Numbered from the stretch's first letter, positions 45,350-53,840 are shown. The stretch: 64,000 nt of DNA from Stutzerimonas stutzeri (GCF_024448895.1 NZ_JAMOIC010000017.1:61401-125400), one strand, 5' to 3'. Numbers and translations: made by a program. Notes: generated from the letters alone by a model not told the origin.

Positions 45350-45945
45350 TGCAGCAAGCTGGCTCCTACAAACGGCATGTCGCAGAACCAAACCGAAGCG
45401 TTCTTCCTGTTGCCGGGCCCATCGCCCGCCCTGCAGAAGCGAGATTGCTCGCGATCAAGGCGCAGCGAATTCCAACGAGCCGGTCTCTGCAAATACCCCA
45501 TCGCCAGCAAGCTGGCTCCTACGAACGGCCTGTCTGCTAGATTCAGGCCCGAAAGATTGTTCCGTATGCCGGGCCAGCCATCGGCCGATTCTGTCGGAGC
45601 GAACTTGAGCGCGAACAAGGCGCCGCGAATTCCAACGAACCGGTCTCTGCAAATACCCCATCGCCAGCAAGCTGGCTCCTACGAACGGCCTGTCTGCTAG
45701 ATTCAAACCCGAAAGATTGTTCCGTTGCCGGGCCAGCCATCGGCCGATTCTGTAGGAGCGAGCTTGCTCGCGATCAAGGCGCTGCGAATCCCGACGATCC
45801 GGTCTCTGCAAATACCCCATTGCCAGCAACCTGGCTCCTACGAACGGCCTGTCTGCTAGATTCAAACCCGAAATATTGTTCCGTTGCCGGGCCAGCCATC
45901 GGCCGACTCCGCAGGAGCGAGCTTGCTCGCGATCCAAGCTTAAGT
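45350..45945. repeat. Tandem array of about 160-bp units with two REP types
   Basis: The anchor CTACGAACGGCCTGTCTGCTA recurs at about 45519, 45679 and 45838, with a diverged first copy at 45366 (periods 153-160 bp). Each unit joins a GCCAGCAAGCTGGCTCC half-element, a spacer with CCCGAAAGATTGTTCCG and GCCGGGCCAGCCATCGGCC, a second REP type (GAGCGAGCTTGCTCGCGATC), and the stretch CGGTCTCTGCAAATACCCCA. It fills most of the 795-bp gap between the membrane partner gene and motB. Open frames inside the array are by-products of the repetition and are not called as genes. Confidence 0.85.
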
Positions 45946-45992
45946 GGCTCGCTCTATAGCGCGATCATTACCGCCAACCGCCCCCAAGCTGA

Positions 45993-46907
45993 TTAATCCG
46001 CGGAAGCTCCGCTATAGCTCGCGCCGCTTTCGGAGAAGCGCACCTTGCCGTAGCTGTCGCCGAACAGCTCTTTGTACAGCGCCTCGGCCGAGGCGGTCAG
46101 CAGCAGGATTTCAACCCGGCGATTGGCGCCGCTATGAGGGTCCTCGGGGTCCAATGGCATGACGTCCGCCTGGGCGGTTACCTGCAGCACCGAGCGCTCG
46201 CTCAGTCCGGCAGCGACCAGGGCGTTGCGAGCCCGCAGGGCGCGATCACCGGACAGGTTCCAATTGTCGTAGCCATTATTCTGCCGATAGGGCGTGGCAT
46301 CCGTGTGGCCGCTGATGATCAGCTTGTTGTCGACCTTCGCCAGCACGCCGGACAGCACACCGAGCAGCTTCTGGAAATGTGGATTAAGCGTGGCACTGCC
46401 GCGCTGGAACATGAAGCGTTGCTGGTCGTCCTTGATCAGGATGCGCAGGCCCTGGGGCACCACATCCACTTCCAGGTTGGCCAGCGCATCGACCTCACTG
46501 GCGACTTGCCGCATCAGCGCGGCGAGCTTTTGAAGTTCTTCGGTCGAGCCGTAGTTGCGGCTACCGTCCTGTTCGTTACTCGACTCGCGGGCAGTTTTTT
46601 CATCGGCCTGGGGTGGGCGCACCGGCATGCCGTCAAGTTCCAGGGGCGAACGGCTGGTGCCATCGAAGATACCCGCGCCGCCATCGACCAGCGGATTGCT
46701 CTCCATCTCTCCGTAGGATGGGTTGGACTGATCTATCTGCGGCTGGATGATCCACAGCACCATGAACAGCGCCATCATCGCCAGCGTGAAGTCGGCAAAG
46801 GCTACCTTCCAGGCACCGCCGTGCGCATCGTCATGGCCTTTCTTGCTGCGGCGCTTGATGATGATCTCGTGCTCGCCACCGGACCCGCCCTTGCCCCTGT
46901 TTCTCAT
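45993..46907 (-). CDS. motB: Flagellar stator protein MotB (LafU type)
   Basis: 304-aa stator subunit. A basic N-terminus precedes a single TM helix with the proton-binding Asp: WKVAFADFTLAMMALFMVLWII (about 33-54). The plug/linker follows, then a C-terminal OmpA-like peptidoglycan-binding domain (about 155-290: LIISGHTDATPYRQNNGYDNWNLSGDRALRARNALVAAGL; GANRRVEI). The sequence suggests a proton-driven stator, as in lateral systems. It overlaps the motA stop (ATGA). Confidence 0.93.
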   Translation of the reverse strand: MRNRGKGGSGGEHEIIIKRRSKKGHDDAHGGAWKVAFADFTLAMMALFMVLWIIQPQIDQSNPSYGEMESNPLVDGGAGIFDGTSRSPLELDGMPVRPPQADEKTARESSNEQDGSRNYGSTEELQKLAALMRQVASEVDALANLEVDVVPQGLRILIKDDQQRFMFQRGSATLNPHFQKLLGVLSGVLAKVDNKLIISGHTDATPYRQNNGYDNWNLSGDRALRARNALVAAGLSERSVLQVTAQADVMPLDPEDPHSGANRRVEILLLTASAEALYKELFGDSYGKVRFSESGASYSGASAD

Positions 46908-47776
46908 GCGGCGTCCCTTTCTTCCTCATACTGCGTCACCCATTTTTCCAACTGGCGGAAGGCGGGTTTCACGTCCTGCTCGATCAGCTTGCGCCCGGCG
47001 TCGACCGCCAGCAGCGTGGGCTTGCCGGCCACATGGGCGACCAGGGTGGTCCGCACGCATTCAAGGGCGGAAAGTTCTGTCTTGATGCGCTGACTCATGG
47101 CATTGGACAGCGGGTCCATCAGGCAGTAGCAGAAGAAGATACCGAGGAAAGTGCCCACCAGCGCGGCGGCCACGTGGGCACCGATCTCGGCGACGCTGCC
47201 GCCGATGCTGCCCATGGTGATGATGATGCCCATGATCGCCGCGAGAATGCCGAAGCCTGGCATCGCTTCACCGATCTTGTGCAGCGAACGCGCCGGCTGC
47301 AGCAAGGCGTGCTCCATGGCTTCGAGTTCCTGTTCAAGGAAGCCTTCCAGCTCGTGAGCGCTGATTTTGCCCATGGCCATCAGGCGGAAGTTGTCGGCGA
47401 TGAAGGCCATCAGGTTCTTTTCCTGGAGGATCAGCGGATAGCGAACGAACAGGTCGCTCTGCTCCGGTTCCTCGATATGCGAGTCGAGCACCTTCAGGCC
47501 GCCCACGTCGACCATCTCGAGCAGTTCATAAAGCAGCATCAGCAACTGGCGCTGAAACTCCTCGCCCCGACGCTGGTAGGAAAAGACGTCCTTGATCTGA
47601 TGCAGCATCTCGATCAGAACTTCCTTGGGATTACCCACGACCAGACTGCCGAGCGCCGCGCCGAGAATGATCACCACCTCGGCCGGCTGCCAGAGCACTC
47701 GCATGTCGCCGTTGGCCATGGCGTAGCCGCCCAGCACGCAACCGATGATGATGAAGGCACCTATTACTTTTTGCAT
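46904..47776 (-). CDS. motA: Flagellar stator protein MotA (LafT type)
   Basis: 290-aa four-TM stator subunit. TM1 MQKVIGAFIIIGCVLGGYAMANGD and TM2 VVIILGAALGSLVVGNP open the protein; the cytoplasmic loop carries the FliG-contact helices; TM3-TM4 with PGFGILAAIMGIIITMGSIGG and LVGTFLGIFFCYCLMDPLSNAM include the conserved prolines. ATG 47776 is the family start; a longer frame to 47887 runs into a repeat and is rejected. The gene is separated from fliA by a repeat-filled gap of about 200 bp, so motAB may have its own promoter or be affected by the insertion. Confidence 0.93.
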   Translation of the reverse strand: MQKVIGAFIIIGCVLGGYAMANGDMRVLWQPAEVVIILGAALGSLVVGNPKEVLIEMLHQIKDVFSYQRRGEEFQRQLLMLLYELLEMVDVGGLKVLDSHIEEPEQSDLFVRYPLILQEKNLMAFIADNFRLMAMGKISAHELEGFLEQELEAMEHALLQPARSLHKIGEAMPGFGILAAIMGIIITMGSIGGSVAEIGAHVAAALVGTFLGIFFCYCLMDPLSNAMSQRIKTELSALECVRTTLVAHVAGKPTLLAVDAGRKLIEQDVKPAFRQLEKWVTQYEEERDAA

Positions 47777-47784
47777 GACTACTG

Positions 47785-47985
47785 ACTTCTTTCGGTTAAG
47801 GGGCTGCTGACGCTTCGGCGCGAGCCGCGTTGCTGCGCCAAATGACGGCAGGCCGGGCGGCGCTCCGCAAGGCGCGGGACGCCGCATGGCGTCATTTGCC
47901 GCGCAACCCGAAGGGCCGGGCCTGTTTTTGCGCGGTTCAGCGTTATTCGTCGTTCATTTGGAGTAACCAAACTTCTCTCCTCATG
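47785..47985. repeat. Palindrome-rich interspersed element between fliA and motA
   Basis: The gap is filled by sequence with nested inverted repeats, chiefly AAATGACGGCAGGC...GCATGGCGTCATTT (arms at about 47840-47897), flanked by TTTTTGCGCGG and CCGCGCAAAAACAGG arms at about 47930 and 47993, the latter reaching the fliA stop. It looks like a non-coding intergenic repeat rather than native promoter DNA. No protein gene or transposase is present. Confidence 0.55.
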
Positions 47986-48760
47986 CCTTGCCCCGCGCAA
48001 AAACAGGCTCCGGCGCGGCCGCGATCGAAGCGTCAGAAGCCCCTAAAAACCGGCAAGCCTTGCCGATAGCCTGCTTGCTCAACTGACAGACCCGGGCATC
48101 GCTGACTTCCAGCACCAGGGCAATTTCTTTCAGGCTCAGCTCGTGCTGGTAGTAAAGCGTCAGCACCAGGCGTTCGCGCTCGTCCAGCCGCGCGAGTGCC
48201 TGTGCCAGCACGCGCTCCTTGATCAGGCGCTCCTCGAACAACTCAGTGGTGTCGGGAAAATGCTCATGGCCGCTCTGCAGCAGTTCATCGAGGCTTTCGA
48301 TCGCCTCGGATGAGTCGGCACAGAGAAAGTCCTGGTATTCCTTTTCGTCTAGGCCGGTATGGGCCTTGATCTCTTCGTCGCTAGGCTCGTGACCCAGCTG
48401 TCGCGACAGGTCGCGGATCGCATCGCGAACCTTGTGAGCCTGCTGGCGAACCTGACGCGGGCGCCAGTCCTGGCGGCGCAACTCATCGAGAATGGCGCCG
48501 CGGATACGCAGCGAGGCGAACTTGCCGAACTGCTCATCGGGTTCGCCGTAACGGCGCAGCCCTTCGAGCAGGCCCATCATGCCGATCTGCTCCATGTCCT
48601 CACGATCAAGTACTTGGTTGGCCTGCAGCGACAGCTGCCGGACGATGCGCTTGACCAGTGGCAAGTACTGCATCAGCCAGCGCTGCTCGACCGCCGGTGC
48701 GAATACCGATGGGCCGGCCGGCGTAGCGCCGTAGACGTCGATGGGGCAAGTAGCGGTCAT
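47981..48760 (-). CDS. fliA: Flagellar sigma factor FliA (sigma-28, LafS type)
   Basis: 259-aa sigma-28 for late flagellar promoters. Regions seen: sigma 2 ([71 protein letters not shown]), sigma 3 (VRQQAHKVRDAIRDLSRQLGHEPSDEEIKAHTGL) and sigma 4 (ALARLDERERLVLTLYYQHELSLKEIALVLEVSDARVCQLSKQAI). It would be held by FlgM (53500-53775) until the hook is complete. It lies 10 bp after fliL, ending the fliD-S-T-K-L-A operon. A stretch of about 15 residues at the C-terminus is encoded at the border of a repeat. Confidence 0.94.
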   Translation of the reverse strand: MTATCPIDVYGATPAGPSVFAPAVEQRWLMQYLPLVKRIVRQLSLQANQVLDREDMEQIGMMGLLEGLRRYGEPDEQFGKFASLRIRGAILDELRRQDWRPRQVRQQAHKVRDAIRDLSRQLGHEPSDEEIKAHTGLDEKEYQDFLCADSSEAIESLDELLQSGHEHFPDTTELFEERLIKERVLAQALARLDERERLVLTLYYQHELSLKEIALVLEVSDARVCQLSKQAIGKACRFLGASDASIAAAPEPVFARGKA

Positions 48761-48770
48761 GGCGCGGCCT

Positions 48771-49232
48771 TTACTGCACGATCAGCTTGTTGACCAGCAC
48801 GTGCTTGAACGGCACGGCTGCGTTCTTGCTGGCGAAGTCGGCGAACAGGACGGTTTCGAGACGCTCCTGCAGCTCGCTGATCTTCAGCCCGCGCAATTCG
48901 GCAAATGGCAGTGAAGACAGGTAGCCCACCACCGAGTTACGCACGATGGGTTCCACCTGCTCGAATTTCTTCGGCTCGTCCGAGGCGTCCGCCTGCAGCA
49001 CCAGGTCGAGCACGAAGTAGTGCTCACGCCCTTCACCGCGCACGCTGACGATGACTTTCTCGACCGGGAAGAACTCGTACTCGGACGGCTCCGCCGGCTC
49101 GGCCGCAGCGACCTGTTCGGAACTGCTCCCTTCAAGGCCGGGCTTGAGCAGCCAGTAGCTGACGCCAACCCCACCGGCAACGGTCAGGACGTTGAGCAGC
49201 AGCATCAGCAGAACGAGACGGGACGTGGACAT
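48771..49232 (-). CDS. fliL: Flagellar basal-body-associated protein FliL (LafF type)
   Basis: 153-aa single-span protein. The TM helix lies at about 5-26 (RLVLLMLLLNVLTVAGGVGVSYWLL), followed by the periplasmic FliL domain (FFPVEKVIVSVRGEGREHYFVLDLVLQA...LQERLETVLFADFASKNAAVPFKHVLVNKLIVQ). FliL rings support the stator, important for swarming load. It is encoded between fliK (36-bp gap) and fliA. Confidence 0.88.
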   Translation of the reverse strand: MSTSRLVLLMLLLNVLTVAGGVGVSYWLLKPGLEGSSSEQVAAAEPAEPSEYEFFPVEKVIVSVRGEGREHYFVLDLVLQADASDEPKKFEQVEPIVRNSVVGYLSSLPFAELRGLKISELQERLETVLFADFASKNAAVPFKHVLVNKLIVQ

Positions 49233-49268
49233 AACACACTCACAATTGGCTAATTAGGTTGAAACCGG

Positions 49269-50456
49269 TCAAACCGTGATCAATACATCCTGGGCGCGAC
49301 CACTCTCCCGGCTCTGTTGCTGTTCCTGCTGTCGAGCCGCAGTGGGCAACTCTTCGGCTGCCAGCGCCGCACGCTGACGCTGCTGGCCTTGCTGGCCGCC
49401 GCTGTCGGCACCGACCTGCACGTTGACCTGTACGAAGTGCTGGCCCACCAGTTCGTGGCGCAAGCGCTCGCTGGTCTGCTGGAGCAGCCGCGCCACGTCG
49501 GCATTCGCTGCGGACAGATGCACGTTCAGACGCCCAGACTCATGGCTGAGCATGATTTCCATGCTGCCCAGCTCCGGCGGATCGAGGCGGATGGTGGCGC
49601 TCTGGATCTTCTGCTGGATCTGCAAGTCGACGTTCTCACGCAGCGCATGCAGCATCTGCTCGCCCCACTTGGCCTCCGGCGCCTGCAGCTTCAAGGCACG
49701 ATCGGCCGCCTGGGCGGGTGTCGTCTGTCCGCGCTCGACCGTGCTGGTGAGCGGCTCGCCGGCATCCAGTGCCTCGACGGCTTCCAGCAGTGGTTCCAGC
49801 GATGCAGCCGCCATGGTGTCGGCCAATGCGGGCGCCGCTACAGGCTGATTAAGGGACATATCGACGACCGGCTTCGTGACCGCCGGGGTCAATGAATTCA
49901 GCTCGGCCGCGCGGCGTTGAAAGCCAGCCGCCGCGAGCACATCCAGCGGATCGGTCGTATCGGCATTCGCTTGCTGCTCGCCAGACGGGGCTTGCCCCGG
50001 CAGCCAGGTGAACAGGTCAGCGGGTGCTGGAGCGGCCTCTGGCAACGCTTGCGCTTGCGATAACGGCACCGGCGCAGCGCTAGCGTGCCCTGCGTCGCGC
50101 GCCTGAATAGCGGTTTGCTGCTGATCGATCATCCCCAGCAGCCACTGCTCAGGGGTCAGTTCCTGAGGTGCTTCGCTACCCTGAGCAGCACTGCCGCCAA
50201 GCTGCAGCACCTGCCCCTGTTCGGCAGCCGGTACCGGTACTGCGCCTTGCAATAAAGCCGCCGCAAGTTCTGAGGGCAGGCCTTCGGTCTCGGTCGATAC
50301 AGACTGCATGCGTTCGCCGAAGCCACGTAACACATCGTCGGCCAACCGACGGCCAGCAGGAGGTTGTCCAGAAGCAGTCGCCCGTGCAGCTGTGGGCGCC
50401 ACTGACTCCGCGCTTGCAGCTGCAGCACGCGTATCTGATATCGACTGGATGTTCAT
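49269..50456 (-). CDS. fliK: Hook-length control protein FliK (LafE type)
   Basis: 395-aa secreted ruler protein that switches export from hook to filament substrates. The long Ala/Pro/Gln-rich N-terminal part is poorly conserved. The C-terminal Flg_hook domain (about 275-370) has KWGEQMLHALRENVDLQIQQKIQSATIRLDPPELGSMEIMLSHESGRLNVHLSAAN. ATG 50456 (MNIQSISDTR) overlaps the fliT stop by four bases, supporting it over longer frames. Confidence 0.9.
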   Translation of the reverse strand: MNIQSISDTRAAAASAESVAPTAARATASGQPPAGRRLADDVLRGFGERMQSVSTETEGLPSELAAALLQGAVPVPAAEQGQVLQLGGSAAQGSEAPQELTPEQWLLGMIDQQQTAIQARDAGHASAAPVPLSQAQALPEAAPAPADLFTWLPGQAPSGEQQANADTTDPLDVLAAAGFQRRAAELNSLTPAVTKPVVDMSLNQPVAAPALADTMAAASLEPLLEAVEALDAGEPLTSTVERGQTTPAQAADRALKLQAPEAKWGEQMLHALRENVDLQIQQKIQSATIRLDPPELGSMEIMLSHESGRLNVHLSAANADVARLLQQTSERLRHELVGQHFVQVNVQVGADSGGQQGQQRQRAALAAEELPTAARQQEQQQSRESGRAQDVLITV

Positions 50457-50776
50457 CCTCTGTCTCCGGCCTGGAACATGTCCACGCGCTGATAGGCGGC
50501 TCGCCCTTCGGCGTACTCGAGGTGGTTCAAGAGGAGCAGGCGCAAGCGCTCGCACTCATCGGCACAGGCTTTCAGGCCTTCATCGTGTAGCTGCTTGAGT
50601 CGGTGCTTCGCGGCACGCGCAGGCTCGTCCAGCTCAGCACGCGAGGCCAGTGTTTCGAGGCAATGGCGGATCGCGTTGTCAGCCGCTGCGACGGCATGCC
50701 AGTCGCTGCCTTCCAGCGCCTGTTTCAGCTGAGCATGCAGCGCCATCAGGCGCTCGCTATCACTTACGCGCGGCAC
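50453..50776 (-). CDS. fliT: FliT-like flagellar chaperone (LafD type)
   Basis: 107-aa small helical protein between fliS and fliK. Heptad-rich sequence (ERLMALHAQLKQALEGSDWHAVAAADNAIRHCLETL and KHRLKQLHDEGLKACADECERLRLLLLNHLEYAEG) resembles FliT/LafD, chaperone of the cap protein FliD. It starts at GTG and overlaps fliS by 17 bases. The assignment rests on position and helical character, since FliT sequences diverge widely. Confidence 0.75.
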   Translation of the reverse strand: MPRVSDSERLMALHAQLKQALEGSDWHAVAAADNAIRHCLETLASRAELDEPARAAKHRLKQLHDEGLKACADECERLRLLLLNHLEYAEGRAAYQRVDMFQAGDRG

Positions 50777-51158
50777 TGACGCCCTCCCAGCCTTCGCGCA
50801 ATACGCCGAGCAGGTTGATCACTTCGTCCAGACCTTCGAGCGACAGCGTCACGCTGACATCCGAGATCCGGTAGATGCAGTACTCGTAAAGGCGGGACAG
50901 CCCCTGAACCACCTCACCACCGCCCTCTTCATCGAGGGCGCCATTGAGGCCGTTCAGGATGTTCATGCACTTTTCCAGGGAAGCGCCCTTCTGCTGATAG
51001 CGCTTGTGCTCGATATGCCCACGGGCACGGGCCAGCTCGTCGAGCAGCCCATCCATGAGAACCAGCACCAGCTCGTAGGGAGAAGCCGAAGCCGCACGGG
51101 CTTCGAGATCTACCGAGCGGTAACTGTCGTAACTTTCGTTAGGGAAATAGGAGCTCAT
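50760..51158 (-). CDS. fliS: Flagellin export chaperone FliS (LafC type)
   Basis: 132-aa chaperone that binds the C-terminus of flagellin to prevent early polymerisation. The conserved start SYFPNESYDSYRSVDLEARAASASPYELVLVLMDGLLDELARARGHIEHKRYQQKGASLEKCMNIL and C-terminal LYEYCIYRISDVSVTLSLEGLDEVINLLGVLREGW are clear. It overlaps the fliD stop (ATGA). Confidence 0.93.
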   Translation of the reverse strand: MSSYFPNESYDSYRSVDLEARAASASPYELVLVLMDGLLDELARARGHIEHKRYQQKGASLEKCMNILNGLNGALDEEGGGEVVQGLSRLYEYCIYRISDVSVTLSLEGLDEVINLLGVLREGWEGVSAARK

Positions 51159-52462
51159 AAGAACGATCCCGAGGCTTGCTGTGTGTTTTGCATGGCGAAC
51201 AATCCGCTGGTCTGCTCCATGCCCTGCATGGTCTGCATCATGGTCGTGAACTGCCTGAGGTAACGGCTGTAATGGGTGTCGTACTGCTGCTGGAGGTTCT
51301 CGAACTGCTCGTCGATGCGGCGCAGGCTCATGTCCAGGGTGTCCATGCGGTTCTTCAGCAGGCCGTTGGTGGTGCTGGTGTAGCTGGAGACCGTCTTGTC
51401 GATGCTGTCGAGCAGCTTGTCCGTACCGGTAAACAGCTCCTCGAAGCCGGCGGGATCGTTGGCCACGGCTGCCTCGAAACGCTTGGCGTCGATGGTCAGC
51501 TTGCCGTTACGGTCGGCACTGATGCCGAACTCGATCAGGCTTTTGCCGCCGAAGTCGCTCCGCAGCAACCCGTTGAGGCGGCTTTCGATGGAGCGCACGC
51601 TGGAATCGCCCGCCAATGCGCCGCGCTTGGCGCTGTCGCTGCCACTGGCGGTCAGCGAGTCGAAGCTGGTCATCAGCGCGTTGAAGGCGTCGATAAAGGT
51701 TTGCGCCTTGGCCTGGGTGCCGGCCTTGTCCTGGCCAACCGTGACGGTCAACGGGGTGTCAGTGGCCGCATGGGTCTTGCTGACGGTCATGCTGACGCCG
51801 TCGATGACATTGGCGAAGGTGTTGGTGCCACTGGTCAGCTCGATGCCGCCCGCGCCATAACTGCCGCCCAGACGCATCAATGCATCCTGGGCGGTGGAAA
51901 GCGTGGTCGTGGTCGCCGCCGCGTTACCCATGATCGCAGCGCTGAACGCGTTGGCTGCGCCGGATTCGGCGCTCGTTACCACAAGACTGACTGCGCCGTT
52001 GCTGCGAACCAGCGTCGCTTGTACACCGAGGCCCGCGTCATTGATGGCTGTGGCGGCTTCGTCCAGGGTCGCGTAGCCGCTCAGGTCGAAGGCTTGAGTA
52101 TTCAACGTCAACGTGCCGCTCAGGCTGCCGTCGACCAGTCCCTGCACCGCGACCTGCTGCTTGCTTGCCAAGCGCTCGACGAAGAAGTCGTAGGTTCCGG
52201 CTTTTGCCGTGGTACCCACCGTCGCCGTCGCAAAACCCTCCTGACTGAAGGTTGCGCTATTAGTCAGCATGCTCGTTGTGGTGCTGTTCAGCTTGGTGAT
52301 GGCCGACTTGAAAGTCGTCATCGACGTGCGCAGCGAACTCAGTGCATCGCGCTGAGCCTTGTAGCGTGTTTCGTTGCGATTAAGCCGGTCCAGCGAAGAC
52401 TGAACTTCGTAGGTGGCCAACTGCGTCGACATCTGCTTTACGTAATCGGAATTTATAGCCAT
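51155..52462 (-). CDS. fliD: Flagellar filament cap protein FliD (LafB type)
   Basis: 435-aa cap protein (HAP2). N-terminal coiled coil YVKQMSTQLATYEVQSSLDRLNRNETRYKAQRDALSSLRTSM; hook-IN motif ATAINDAGLGVQATLVRSNGAVSLVVTSAESG; C-terminal coiled coil SMDLSLRRIDEQFENLQQQYDTHYSRYLRQFTTMMQTMQGM-like helix. ATG 52462 is chosen because AAGAGGGG lies at a proper distance; an ATG two codons upstream is too close. It is the first gene of the fliD-S-T-K-L-A operon with a sigma-54 promoter directly ahead. Confidence 0.92.
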   Translation of the reverse strand: MAINSDYVKQMSTQLATYEVQSSLDRLNRNETRYKAQRDALSSLRTSMTTFKSAITKLNSTTTSMLTNSATFSQEGFATATVGTTAKAGTYDFFVERLASKQQVAVQGLVDGSLSGTLTLNTQAFDLSGYATLDEAATAINDAGLGVQATLVRSNGAVSLVVTSAESGAANAFSAAIMGNAAATTTTLSTAQDALMRLGGSYGAGGIELTSGTNTFANVIDGVSMTVSKTHAATDTPLTVTVGQDKAGTQAKAQTFIDAFNALMTSFDSLTASGSDSAKRGALAGDSSVRSIESRLNGLLRSDFGGKSLIEFGISADRNGKLTIDAKRFEAAVANDPAGFEELFTGTDKLLDSIDKTVSSYTSTTNGLLKNRMDTLDMSLRRIDEQFENLQQQYDTHYSRYLRQFTTMMQTMQGMEQTSGLFAMQNTQQASGSFL

Positions 52463-52487
52463 CACCATCCCCTCTTGAAGCAAGTAG

Positions 52488-52503
52488 AGCAAGTTGGATG
52501 CCA
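52488..52503 (-). promoter_or_regulatory. Sigma-54 promoter for the fliD operon
   Basis: On the minus strand: TGGCATCCAACTTGCT, matching TGGCA-N6-TTGCW with GG and GC exactly 12 bases apart. The start point would be near 52478, only about 16 nt before ATG 52462, leaving just room for the AAGAGGGG ribosome site. A very short leader is unusual but workable. Confidence 0.8.
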
Positions 52504-52806
52504 GTTCTGTAATGCCCGAATTACGGGCGCTTCAGGACCAGTCATGCAGAAAAAAGGCTTCCGCTAGACGACGCGACGAGGAAACGGGGAAACGCCGTTT
52601 CCGCCTGTGCGACGCGCGGAACATCTTTCTGTAAAGGCGACGTTGGAGGTGAGGTAGTTAAAGCAGGCACCGAAAAGGATTAATCCATGCGGAACGAGCG
52701 CGGCAATACGCCAGGGCAGTCGCGGGTGGACGTCACAGAGGGTATGAAATGATTAGCTGGGGAGGGTGCGGGCGACGAAGCCCTCGGTGAAGCGCCCGCA
52801 GACTTT

Positions 52807-52905
52807 GATCGCCAGCAAGCTGGCTCCTACCAAAAGCGATGCGTAGAGATTGAGCGTGTCACGACAGACGATCCTGCCGCTGTAGGAGCCAGCTTGCTGG
52901 CGATC
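52807..52905. repeat. Inverted pair of REP elements
   Basis: Two REP copies in opposite orientation (52807-52830 and 52881-52905, core GCCAGCAAGCTGGCTCC and its complement) about 50 bp apart. They form a classic REP doublet hairpin in the 600-bp gap between flgN and fliD. The rest of that gap shows no gene; the fliD promoter is at its left end. Confidence 0.85.
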
Positions 52906-53062
52906 GGCGGGACTATAGGAGACTTCAAGCGCCACTGGATGCAGTGGCGGATGCTCCTTTCCCATTCAACATTCGCGGTGGATATGCGGGCGGGTTACCC
53001 CAACTTGAGGCCAGCGCGGCGCGCTTGCCTAACGGAAGGCGCAGGGAGTCGAACGTTGCGCC

Positions 53063-53503
53063 TCAGTAGGCCTGGGGCGAATAGAGCCGCGCGTCCTGCC
53101 CACTGGCGAGCAGTTGCTGAAGGATGTCGTGGTGCATAGCGAGCAGCTTGCCGTTGTGCTCGTTGAACTGCTGGCACTGCACGGCAAGATCACCGACCTG
53201 TCGCCAGTGCTGTTGCAATGATTCACCGCGCTCGCCGGCGCAGCTGGACAGCAGACGGCGCATCCCCACGCCCGACGTTTCCAGGCGGAAAGCCGCCAGC
53301 ACCTTGCTGCGACGCTGAGCACGCGCGGCAATGGCTTCGACACGCACGGTGATCTGCAGGTTGATGCGATCGATCTCGGGCACGTCGCGTTCCAGCAGAC
53401 GCCCGTAAAGCTCCTGCATCAGCTCGCGCAGGACGAGGTAATCACCGCAATCCTGCTGAAGGTCGTCATCTACGACTGCGAGCAGTTTTTCGCGCTGGCT
53501 CAC
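53063..53503 (-). CDS. flgN: FlgN-like chaperone for FlgK/FlgL
   Basis: 146-aa helical protein that overlaps flgM (GTGA; start codon GTG). Sequence such as CGDYLVLRELMQELYGRLLERDVPEIDRINLQITVRVEAIAARAQRRSKVLAAF fits FlgN, the export chaperone of the hook-filament junction proteins FlgK and FlgL. Recognition is by the flgM-flgN pairing plus an LxEL-type FlgN start region. It normally sits with flgA, but here it lies between fliJ and fliD. Confidence 0.8.
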   Translation of the reverse strand: MSQREKLLAVVDDDLQQDCGDYLVLRELMQELYGRLLERDVPEIDRINLQITVRVEAIAARAQRRSKVLAAFRLETSGVGMRRLLSSCAGERGESLQQHWRQVGDLAVQCQQFNEHNGKLLAMHHDILQQLLASGQDARLYSPQAY

Positions 53504-53775
53504 GCATCGTTTCCGCGGTGATAGCTCAGCATGCTGCTCGCCAGCTCGCCCACGTCGGTGGAGATCTCACCACGCTGCAGGGCTTGCTTGATCGCGGCGA
53601 CGCGGTCGAGGTCGACCTCGGGCATGGCGCGCAGGGCTTCGTGCATCTGTTCCAACGGCAGGCTCTCGGCTTGACGTGCGGCTGGCTGAGCAGCCGGGCG
53701 AGCGGCGACCTGACGGGCCGTGGAAAGCTCGGTAGGTGTGACGGAGGCGGGCTTGAAGTGCCGGCTGATTTCCAT
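53500..53775 (-). CDS. flgM: Anti-sigma-28 factor FlgM
   Basis: 91-aa exported anti-sigma factor. It starts MEISRHFKPASVTPTELS and has the C-terminal sigma-28 binding region VDLDRVAAIKQALQRGEISTDVGELASSMLSYHRG, the FlgM signature. The N-terminal half is Ala/Pro-rich, as expected for a disordered secretion signal. ATG 53775 is used; the in-frame start at 53811 is less likely. It is coupled to flgN. A sigma-28-like promoter upstream would give negative autoregulation with FliA. Confidence 0.88.
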   Translation of the reverse strand: MEISRHFKPASVTPTELSTARQVAARPAAQPAARQAESLPLEQMHEALRAMPEVDLDRVAAIKQALQRGEISTDVGELASSMLSYHRGNDA

Positions 53776-53809
53776 GATTTTCGTTCCAACTCGGTGGTTA
53801 CTGCCTAAC

Positions 53810-53840
53810 AAGCGACCGCTCGGGCGAAAACCTTAAATGT
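53810..53840 (-). promoter_or_regulatory. Candidate sigma-28 promoter of flgM
   Basis: On the minus strand: TAAGGTTT, 11 bases, then GTCGCTTG, about 40 bp before flgM. The -35 matches TAAAGTTT at 7 of 8 and the spacing is ideal, but the -10 matches GCCGATAA at only 4 of 8. Coordinates are approximate to a few bases. Confidence 0.45.

Noticed and set aside
45455-45937. 160-codon frame within the tandem array
   Set aside because: Its protein repeats exactly because the DNA repeats; no start signal and no homology expected.
45350-45945. Possible CRISPR or integron-like attC array
   Set aside because: Period is about 160 bp, the between-palindrome sequence is conserved, and there are no cassette genes or integrase.
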